A stretch of 44,108 nt of DNA from Pantoea sp. 18069 (GTDB lineage Bacteria > Pseudomonadota > Gammaproteobacteria > Burkholderiales > Burkholderiaceae_C), in assembly GCF_902706035.1 (NCBI RefSeq), contig NZ_CACSJA010000042.1:1-44108 (forward strand), read 5' to 3'. The position numbers and the translations under genes are program-made. Positions 38,205 through 44,108 of this stretch are shown here, piece by piece. Each line of letters starts with the position of its first letter. Within the stretch, counting starts at the first letter, position 1. The notes under the pieces were generated by a model. That model did no database searches and had not been told where the DNA came from. It was given only the letters and a program-made list of their open reading frames with translations.

Positions 38205-39902
38205 TTACATGCGTTCTGGAGCGGACACGCCCAGCACTGCGAGGCCATTGTGCAACACCTGGCGGGTCGCGCTGATCAACGCCAGGCGCGCCAGCTTCAC
38301 CGCCTCGTCGTCGACCAGGATGCGCTCGGCGTCGTAATAGCTATGGTAGGCCGCGGCCAGGTCGCGCAGGTAGAACGTCACGTCGTGCGGCGCATTGCCC
38401 TGAGCGGCCGCGGTCAGCATGTCGGGGTACTTGGCCAGTTGCAGCATCAGCGCCTGTGCCTGCGGGCCTTCGAGCGCCGACAGGTCCACCTCCTTGAGCT
38501 GCGCCGCATCGCCGCCCCAGGCCTTGAGCACCGAGCAGATGCGGGCATGCGCGTACTGCACGTAGTACACCGGGTTGTCGTTGTTCTGCGCCACGGCCAG
38601 ATCGACGTCGAAGGTGTATTCGGTGTCGGGCTTGCGGCTGAGCAGGAAGAAGCGCACCGCATCCTTGCTGGTCCATTCGATCAGATCGCGCAGCGTCACA
38701 TACGAGCCCGCGCGCTTGCTGATCTTGACTTCCTCGCCGCCACGCACCACGCGCACCATGGTGTGCAGCACGTAGTCGGGGTAGCCCTGGGGAATGCCCA
38801 CGTCGGCGGCCTGCAGGCCCGCGCGCACCCGGGCGATCGTGCCGTGGTGGTCCGTGCCCTGGATGTTGATGACCTTGCTGAAGCCGCGTTCCCACTTGGC
38901 GATGTGATAGGCCACATCGGGCACGAAGTAGGTGTAGCCGCCGTCGCGCTTGCGCATCACGCGGTCCTTGTCGTCGCCGTAGTCGGTCGACTTGAGCCAC
39001 AGCGCGTCATCGAGCTCGTAGGTGTGGCCGTTGGCGATCAGGCGCTCGACGGTGCGCTCCACGCGGCCCGACGTGTAGAGGCTGGACTCGAGGTAGTACT
39101 CGTCGAAGCGCAGGTTGAACGCCTGCAGGTCCTTGTCCTGCTCGTTGCGCAGATAGGCGACGGCGAACTGGCGGATGTTGTCCTGGTCGTCGACATCGCC
39201 GTTGGCGGTGAACTCGCGGTCGTCGGCCTTGACGGTCTTCTTCGCGAGGAAGTCGTTGGCGATGTCCTGGATGTAGTCGCCGTTGTAGAACGCCTTGCTG
39301 GCCGGGTTCTCGGGGTCGACGGGCCAGCAGTCGTCGCCGGGCTTGAAGCCCTTGGCGCGCAGCTGCGTGCTGTGGGTCAGCGTCTGGATCTGCACGCCCG
39401 CGTCGTTGTAGTAGAACTCGCGGTGCACGTCCCAGCCCTGGGTGGAGAACAGATTGCACAGCGCATCGCCGAGCGCTGCCTGGCGGCCGTGGCCCACATG
39501 CAGCGGGCCCGTGGGGTTGGCCGAGACGAACTCGACCAGCAGCTTTTCCGCGCGGCGCGGCTGCTGGCCGAACGCCTCGGCGGCCGACAGCACTTCGCGC
39601 ACGATTTCCTGCTTGGCCGCGGGCTTGAGGCGCACGTTCAAAAAGCCGGGGCCGGCAATTTCAAGTGCATCGACCCAGCGCGTGAACGCAGGCGTGGCCA
39701 TCAGCGCATCGCTGAGCGTCTGCGCGAGTTGCCGCGGGTTCTGCTTGGCCGCCTTGGCCAGCTGCATGGCCGCGGTACAGGCGTAATCGCCATGGGCGGC
39801 GACCTTGGGGGATTCGAAAGCGGCGCGCGCACCGGCGCCGGGCGACAATTTTTCCAGCTCAGCGGCCAGGGCCGCGAGCAATTCCTGTGTGACGGAGAGC
39901 AT
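38205..39902 (-). CDS. argS: Arginyl-tRNA synthetase
   Basis: Charges tRNA-Arg. The 565-residue class I synthetase has the N-terminal ArgS domain, the HIGH-type motif NPTGPLHVGHGRQAALGDAL, YNDAGVQIQTL, the KMSKS-type loop KISKRAGSYVTLRDLI, and the anticodon-binding helical domain ending VLHNGLAVLGVSAPERM. Its length and motifs match the family. It is the first gene of the argS/SPOR/dsbA unit. Confidence 0.97.
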   Translation of the reverse strand: MLSVTQELLAALAAELEKLSPGAGARAAFESPKVAAHGDYACTAAMQLAKAAKQNPRQLAQTLSDALMATPAFTRWVDALEIAGPGFLNVRLKPAAKQEIVREVLSAAEAFGQQPRRAEKLLVEFVSANPTGPLHVGHGRQAALGDALCNLFSTQGWDVHREFYYNDAGVQIQTLTHSTQLRAKGFKPGDDCWPVDPENPASKAFYNGDYIQDIANDFLAKKTVKADDREFTANGDVDDQDNIRQFAVAYLRNEQDKDLQAFNLRFDEYYLESSLYTSGRVERTVERLIANGHTYELDDALWLKSTDYGDDKDRVMRKRDGGYTYFVPDVAYHIAKWERGFSKVINIQGTDHHGTIARVRAGLQAADVGIPQGYPDYVLHTMVRVVRGGEEVKISKRAGSYVTLRDLIEWTSKDAVRFFLLSRKPDTEYTFDVDLAVAQNNDNPVYYVQYAHARICSVLKAWGGDAAQLKEVDLSALEGPQAQALMLQLAKYPDMLTAAAQGNAPHDVTFYLRDLAAAYHSYYDAERILVDDEAVKLARLALISATRQVLHNGLAVLGVSAPERM

Positions 39903-40020
39903 CGCGGGATTTTACGTGCCCGCCCCGGTTTGTGCCGCCACGATGAATTCGACCGTGTGGCGCAACGGCGTCAGTTGTGCCCGTTGCCCCCTGCCCGCTC
40001 TCGTTCTCCAGTTCCCGGTC

Positions 40021-40195
40021 CCGTTCGCCCTGAGCCTGTCGAAGGGCCGTCAAGGGGGGCTTGCCCCCCTCCGTGCAGTTGCGCGCAGCGAGCAAGCGTG
40101 GGGCTGTTTTTGCCGCCGGGCCGCCCCAAGGCAAAAACGCGGTGGGGGGCATTGCCCCCCATCGAGAGCCACACGCAGTGTGGCGAACGTGGGGG
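40021..40195. repeat. Compound repeat: family C plus two diverged family A units
   Basis: CCGTTCGCCCTGAGCCTGTC (40021-40040) is a family C copy. It is followed by inverted family A material: GGGGGGCTTGCCCCCC, GCGAGCAAGCGTGGGGCTGT, GCCGGGCCGCCCCAAGGCAA, GTGGGGGGCATTGCCCCCCA, GAGCCACACGCAGTG. It fills the gap between argS and the DUF2214 gene (39903-40195). The nested C/G hairpins could terminate transcription. Confidence 0.75.
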
Positions 40196-40642
40196 TCACA
40201 TCCCCCGCGCCCAGAACACCGCAATCACCGCAATCACCGGCACCACATGCGCCTGCACCATGATCCAGCGGCGCGTGCGGCCCACTTCCTGCGCATCGGG
40301 CAGGGACTGGCCCGCGGCCAGGCCGCGCACCCAGCGGCGGAACGTGAGCGACGGCTTGATCGACAGCAGCGCCACGAGCACGAACAGCGTCATCTTCACA
40401 TGGAACAGCGGCTGCGAGACATACCACGTCATGCCCTTGGTGCCCCAGTACAGCCGCGCGAGCCCGGTGAGCAGCAGCGCCAGCGCCGCGAGGCCGTAGA
40501 TCAGGTCCAGCCGCGCGAGCCGGCGCACGACCGCGGCGTTCATCCATTCCGCGCGGCACAGCGCCGCCTGGCTCGACAGAAAGACCACGAGGGTCAGGAC
40601 GGCGAGCAGGTGCAAGGCTGCGAGCAGGGCTTCAAAGGTCAT
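40196..40642 (-). CDS. DUF2214 family membrane protein
   Basis: A 148-residue integral membrane protein with four predicted helices (LLALHLLAVLTLVVFLSSQA-type first helix; LIYGLAALALLLTGLARLYW; MTLFVLVALLSI; VVPVIAVIAVFWA). The segments CRAEWMNAAVVRRLARLDL and YWGTKGMTWYVSQPLFHVKM carry conserved Arg and His residues. The family DUF2214 has no established function. Its ATG overlaps the LysR gene stop (ATGA), so the two are translationally coupled and probably work together. Confidence 0.82.
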   Translation of the reverse strand: MTFEALLAALHLLAVLTLVVFLSSQAALCRAEWMNAAVVRRLARLDLIYGLAALALLLTGLARLYWGTKGMTWYVSQPLFHVKMTLFVLVALLSIKPSLTFRRWVRGLAAGQSLPDAQEVGRTRRWIMVQAHVVPVIAVIAVFWARGM

Positions 40643-41574
40643 GGGGACACTCCGTTCTTCCAGAATTCAGCTTGTTGATAGTGGTGCTTCAAATAGTCGA
40701 TCCACAGCCGCACGCGCAATGGCATGTGCTTGCGCTGGGGGAAGACCACATAGATGCCGTTGGGCGGCGCGGCGAAGGCCTCGAGCACCGGCACGAGCCG
40801 GCCCGCGGCGATTTCGGCCTCGACTTCCCAGGTGCTGCGCCAGGCAATGCCCCAGCCGCCCAGGCACCAATCATGCAACACCTGCCCATCGGAGCAGTCC
40901 AGCGGGCCGCCCGACTTGAAATGCACGACGTCGTGCGTGCTCTGGTCGGGCTGCGGAATGCGAAACGCCCAGCCCCGGGTCTGGGACGCGTCGCTCGACA
41001 GCGTCAGGCAGTCGTGCTGCGCCAGTTCGCTGGGGTGCGCGGGCGTGCCGCGCCGCGCAAGGTAGGCCGGCGTCGCCACGCACAGGCGCCGGTTGTCGGC
41101 GATGCGCACGCTCACCAGCGACGAGTCGGGCAGGTCGCCGACGCGCACCGCGCAGTCGAAGCCTTCGCCCGCGAGATCCACCACGCGGTCGCTGAGATTG
41201 AGCGAAATGCTGACTTCGGGGTGCAGATCGCGAAAGCGCGGCACCAGCGGCGCGACATGGCGCCGGCCAAAGCCCGCGGGCGCGGTGATGCGCAAGTGAC
41301 CCGTGGCCTTGACGCCGCCGGCCGAGACGCTGGCCTCGGCATTGGCCACGTCCGACAGCAGCCGCTGGCAGTCCTCGAGAAACGCGCTACCTTCGTGCGT
41401 CAGCGAGATGCGCCGCGTGGTGCGCACCATGAGCTTGACGCCCAGATGTTCTTCGAGCGCGTCCAGCCGCCGCCCCATGATGGCCGGGGCCACGCCTTCG
41501 GCCTTGGCCGCCGCCGTGAGGCTGCCTTTGGTGGCCACTGACACGAATGACTCGAACGCCTTGAGTTTGTCCAT
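40639..41574 (-). CDS. LysR-family transcriptional regulator
   Basis: A 311-residue regulator from the ATG at 41574. The N-terminal winged helix-turn-helix is AFESFVSVATKGSLTAAAKA then RRLDALEEHLGVKLMVRTTR. The effector-binding domain begins near GHLRITAPAGFGRRHVAPLV, the form seen in the CrgA/DhaR-like LysR group. It is divergent from glcB with a 205-bp shared promoter region containing a palindrome (41652-41667). It may control glcB, itself and the coupled DUF2214 gene. The effector is unknown. Confidence 0.92.
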   Translation of the reverse strand: MDKLKAFESFVSVATKGSLTAAAKAEGVAPAIMGRRLDALEEHLGVKLMVRTTRRISLTHEGSAFLEDCQRLLSDVANAEASVSAGGVKATGHLRITAPAGFGRRHVAPLVPRFRDLHPEVSISLNLSDRVVDLAGEGFDCAVRVGDLPDSSLVSVRIADNRRLCVATPAYLARRGTPAHPSELAQHDCLTLSSDASQTRGWAFRIPQPDQSTHDVVHFKSGGPLDCSDGQVLHDWCLGGWGIAWRSTWEVEAEIAAGRLVPVLEAFAAPPNGIYVVFPQRKHMPLRVRLWIDYLKHHYQQAEFWKNGVSP

Positions 41575-41649
41575 GCCCGGATTATGGAGACAAAGCCCGA
41601 CTGCGGTGCGCTGATACCTGGGCACTGCGGTGCGCCATGGTCTGCACGA

Positions 41650-41686
41650 GCACTTTTGCGTAAAAGTCACGAGTTCTGCACTTTTG
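41650..41686. promoter_or_regulatory. Putative LysR operator between lysR-type gene and glcB
   Basis: ACTTTT-GCGT-AAAAGT (41652-41667) is a perfect 6-bp dyad compatible with the T-N11-A pattern of LysR boxes. GCACTTTTG occurs at 41650-41658 and again at 41678-41686, 28 bp apart. The glcB promoter probably lies just downstream, in the AT-rich 41690-41720. Confidence 0.45.
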
Positions 41687-41779
41687 AAGCGGTTTATGTT
41701 CACAAACAATTCAAATACAGTAGCTCATCTCCTGCGCGCGTCGCAGCGTTGCCCATTTTTCCATTCCGAGGTTGATTCC

Positions 41780-43975
41780 ATGACCGATCGCACCACCGTC
41801 CACGGCCTGCAGGTAGCCAACGAACTGCACCAATTCATCAATGACCAGGTGCTGCCCGGCACGGGCGTCGCTGCCGCGACGTTCTGGCAAGGCTTCGACG
41901 CCCTGGTCAAGGATCTCGCGCCGCGCAATGCCGCGCTGCTCGCCGAGCGTGACCGCCTGCAGACCGAGCTCGACACCTGGCACAAGGCCCACCCCGGCCC
42001 GATCACCGACATGGCGGGCTACCGCAGCTTCCTGAGCCGCATCGGCTACCTGGTCGAGCCGCCGCAGAACGTGCAGGCCACGACCACGGGCGTGGACGCC
42101 GAACTCGCGACCCAGGCCGGCGCGCAACTGGTGGTGCCCATCCTGAACGCACGCTACGCGCTCAACGCCGCCAACGCACGCTGGGGCTCGCTGTATGACG
42201 CGCTCTACGGCACGGACGTGATCAGCGAAGCCGATGGCGCCGAAAAGGGCAAGGGCTACAACCCCGTGCGCGGCGCCAAGGTCATCGCCTTCGCGCGCAA
42301 TGTGCTCGACCAGTCGGCGCCACTGGCCACGGGCTCGCACCAGCAGGCGGCGCTCTATGCGGTCGTCAATGGCCAGCTCAGCGTCACGCTCACCGACGGC
42401 CAGATCACCGGCCTCAAGGACCCGACAAAATTCGTTGGCTATCAAGGTAGTGCAGAGGCGCCCTCCTCCGTTCTGCTCAAGAACCATGGCTCGCACCTCG
42501 ACATCCGCATCGACCGCAGCACGGCCATCGGCCAGACCGATGCGGCCGGCGTCAGCGATGTGGTGCTCGAATCGGCGCTGTCGACGATTCTCGACCTCGA
42601 AGACTCTATTGCCGCCGTTGACGCCGAAGACAAGGTGCTGGGCTACAGCAACTGGCTGGGCATTCTCAAGGGCACGCTGACCGAGTCCTTCGACAAGGGC
42701 GGCCGGACCGTGACCCGCGGCCTCAACCCCGACCGCGAATACACGGGCGCCGACGGCCAGCCGCTCAAGCTGCACGGCCGCTCGCTGATGTTCGTGCGCA
42801 ATGTGGGCCACCTGATGACCAACCCGGCCATCCTCTGGGACGCTGAAGGCAAGGAGATTCCCGAAGGCATTCTCGACGCCATGGTCACCACGGCCATCGC
42901 GCTGCACGACCTCAAGGGCCTGGGCGCCAACGGCATCCGCAACAGCCGCGAAGGCTCGGTCTACATCGTCAAGCCCAAGATGCACGGCCCGGCCGAAGCC
43001 GCGTTTGCCGATGAACTGTTCGGCCGCGTCGAGCAGGTGCTGGGCCTGCCGGCCAACACCGTCAAGCTGGGCATCATGGACGAGGAGCGCCGCACCAGCG
43101 TCAACCTCAAGGCCTGCATTGCCGCGGCCGCCGCGCGCGTGGCGTTCATCAACACCGGTTTCCTCGACCGCACGGGCGACGAAATGCACACCGCTATGCA
43201 TGCCGGCCCCATGGTCCGCAAGGCCGAGATGAAGACCAGTGCCTGGCTGCCCGCCTATGAACGCAGCAATGTGCTGATCGGCCTGGGCCTGGGCCTGCGC
43301 GGGCGCGCGCAGATCGGCAAGGGCATGTGGGCCATGCCCGACCTGATGGCCGACATGCTGCAGCAGAAGATCGCCCATCCCAAGGCCGGCGCCAACACCG
43401 CCTGGGTGCCCTCGCCCACGGCCGCCACGCTGCATGCGCTGCATTACCAGCAGGTCAATGTCGCCGAAATCCAGGCCGAACTCGAAAAGACCAATGCCGA
43501 CGCCGAGCGCGACGACCTGCTCGCGGGCCTGCTGCAGGTGCCCGTTGTGAAGGAGGCCAAGTGGACCGAGGCCGAAAAGCAGCAGGAGCTCGACAACAAC
43601 GTGCAGGGCATCCTGGGCTATGTGGTGCGCTGGGTCGACCAGGGCGTGGGCTGCTCCAAGGTGCTAGACATCCACAACGTCGGCCTGATGGAAGACCGCG
43701 CGACGCTGCGCATCTCGAGCCAGCATATCGCCAACTGGCTGCTGCACGGCGTCGTGAGCGAAGCCCAGGTGCGCGAGACTTTCGAGCGCATGGCCGCCAT
43801 CGTCGACCAGCAGAACGCCAGCGATCCGCTGTACCGCCCCATGGCCGGCCATTTCGACAGCTCCTACGCCTACCGCGCGGCCTGCGATCTGGTGTTCAAG
43901 GGATTGGTCCAGCCTTCGGGCTACACCGAGCCCCTGCTGCACGCCTGGCGCCAGAAGGTCAAGGCCGCGGCCTGA
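41780..43975 (+). CDS. glcB: Malate synthase G
   Basis: Condenses glyoxylate with acetyl-CoA to malate, completing the glyoxylate shunt or glycolate use. The 731-residue monomeric G-type enzyme starts at the ATG 41780 (MTDRTTVHGLQVANELHQF). Recognisable parts are NARWGSLYDALYGTDVI, the TIM barrel with LEDSIAAVDAEDK (metal-site acidic residues), RSLMFVRNVGHLMTNPAIL, VKPKMHGPAEAAFADELFGR, LGIMDEERRTSVNLKACI (catalytic Arg region) and, near the end, the catalytic-base region with MAGHFDSSYAYRAACDLVFKG. isocitrate lyase is not in the window. Upstream is the divergent LysR gene. Confidence 0.97.
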   Translation: MTDRTTVHGLQVANELHQFINDQVLPGTGVAAATFWQGFDALVKDLAPRNAALLAERDRLQTELDTWHKAHPGPITDMAGYRSFLSRIGYLVEPPQNVQATTTGVDAELATQAGAQLVVPILNARYALNAANARWGSLYDALYGTDVISEADGAEKGKGYNPVRGAKVIAFARNVLDQSAPLATGSHQQAALYAVVNGQLSVTLTDGQITGLKDPTKFVGYQGSAEAPSSVLLKNHGSHLDIRIDRSTAIGQTDAAGVSDVVLESALSTILDLEDSIAAVDAEDKVLGYSNWLGILKGTLTESFDKGGRTVTRGLNPDREYTGADGQPLKLHGRSLMFVRNVGHLMTNPAILWDAEGKEIPEGILDAMVTTAIALHDLKGLGANGIRNSREGSVYIVKPKMHGPAEAAFADELFGRVEQVLGLPANTVKLGIMDEERRTSVNLKACIAAAAARVAFINTGFLDRTGDEMHTAMHAGPMVRKAEMKTSAWLPAYERSNVLIGLGLGLRGRAQIGKGMWAMPDLMADMLQQKIAHPKAGANTAWVPSPTAATLHALHYQQVNVAEIQAELEKTNADAERDDLLAGLLQVPVVKEAKWTEAEKQQELDNNVQGILGYVVRWVDQGVGCSKVLDIHNVGLMEDRATLRISSQHIANWLLHGVVSEAQVRETFERMAAIVDQQNASDPLYRPMAGHFDSSYAYRAACDLVFKGLVQPSGYTEPLLHAWRQKVKAAA

Positions 43976-43981
43976 CCCTAG

Positions 43982-44023
43982 CCGTTCGTCCTGATCCTGC
44001 AGAAGGATCGAAGGACGAACGGC
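43982..44023 (+). terminator. Strong hairpin after glcB (family C repeat)
   Basis: CCGTTCGTCCT-GATCCT-gcag-AAGGATC-g-AAGGACGAACGG forms a stem of about 17 bp starting 6 bases after the glcB stop. There is no U-tract, so termination efficiency is uncertain. The arms are the family C repeat in face-to-face orientation. Confidence 0.55.
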
Positions 44024-44078
44024 CTTGACTCAAAATCACATACGCGGCGTGGCATCGCACAGCGCCCTACACTGCAGC

Positions 44079-44108
44079 ATGCCCCGCCCCGCGCCCCCTG
44101 CCCTCGAC
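44079..44108 (+). CDS. Possible start of a further gene (partial, runs off the window)
   Basis: An ATG at 44079 opens MPRPAPPALD and is open to the window end. TACACT lies 5 bases before it, which would again make a nearly leaderless transcript. Too short to identify. Confidence 0.25.
   Translation, partial: MPRPAPPALD

Noticed and set aside
37650..40499. A 949-codon open frame on the plus strand, and similar long frames opposite trpE, the SulP gene (26716-28320), rpoN (31487-33091) and glcB (41711-43444)
   Set aside because: They run antisense to well-identified genes and are rich in His, Gln, Ala and Arg, the usual shadow of high-GC coding sequence. No start signals or family motifs.
41690..41720. 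A specific -35/-10 pair for glcB (TTCACA ... TACAGT)
   Set aside because: The spacing is wrong (about 11 bp); the AT-rich stretch probably holds the promoter, but hexamers cannot be assigned.

Overview
The window looks like chromosome of a high-GC betaproteobacterium of the family Comamonadaceae (an Acidovorax/Comamonas/Delftia-like organism). The grounds are the gene orders rpe-gph-trpE-chorismate mutase-trpG-trpD-trpC, apaG-SpecificRecomb, thiL-pgpA-pncC, lptA-lptB-rpoN and argS-SPOR-dsbA, the very high GC with strong codon bias, and dispersed GC-rich intergenic repeats of a type I associate with this family. No tRNA, rRNA or CRISPR array was seen. Genus is inference.

Layout. 1-1.7 kb: an orphan iron-siderophore binding protein gene behind a Fur-box-like site and three tandem copies of a ~85-bp repeat. 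1.7-8.6 kb: an EamA permease, then the minus-strand tryptophan cluster gph / trpL / trpE / chorismate mutase / trpG / trpD / trpC / ung. The trp transcript begins with a small leader ORF containing a Trp-Pro-Trp triplet. Its start codon sits where transcription should begin, so it looks like a leaderless attenuator peptide.

8.65-18.7 kb: a ~10-kb accessory island wedged between gph and rpe, which are normally adjacent. It holds a HEPN-like protein gene, a small tyrosine recombinase broken by three +1 frameshifts, an integron-type cassette cluster without integrase (attC sites with cassettes encoding a HEPN-like protein, DUF1010 and DUF2971), an IS5-family element inserted inside the last attC with a TTAA duplication, and a 1240-residue superfamily-2 helicase with a C-terminal nuclease-like motif. 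This is the most likely place for an undescribed (defence-type) function. Parts of the island are visibly more AT-rich than the core.

18.7-26.6 kb: core genes rpe (minus) and apaG / SpecificRecomb / cation-proton antiporter / YbdK-type ligase / thiL / pgpA / pncC (plus). 26.8-34.6 kb, minus strand: SulP transporter, UPF0149/SEC-C protein, PIN-domain protein overlapping an rRNA methyltransferase gene, rpoN, lptB, lptA. 34.7-44.1 kb: a lipoprotein, a LuxR-type regulator, dsbA, a SPOR protein, argS, DUF2214 plus a LysR regulator, and the divergent malate synthase G gene glcB followed by a strong hairpin and the first codons of a possible next gene.

Three families of dispersed intergenic repeats recur (A: the GTGTGGCTGC type; B: the GCAAGGGCCG...CCGAAGG type; C: the TTCGACAGGCTCAGG type). 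They often sit just at the 3' ends of genes; one copy even supplies the stop codon of rpe.
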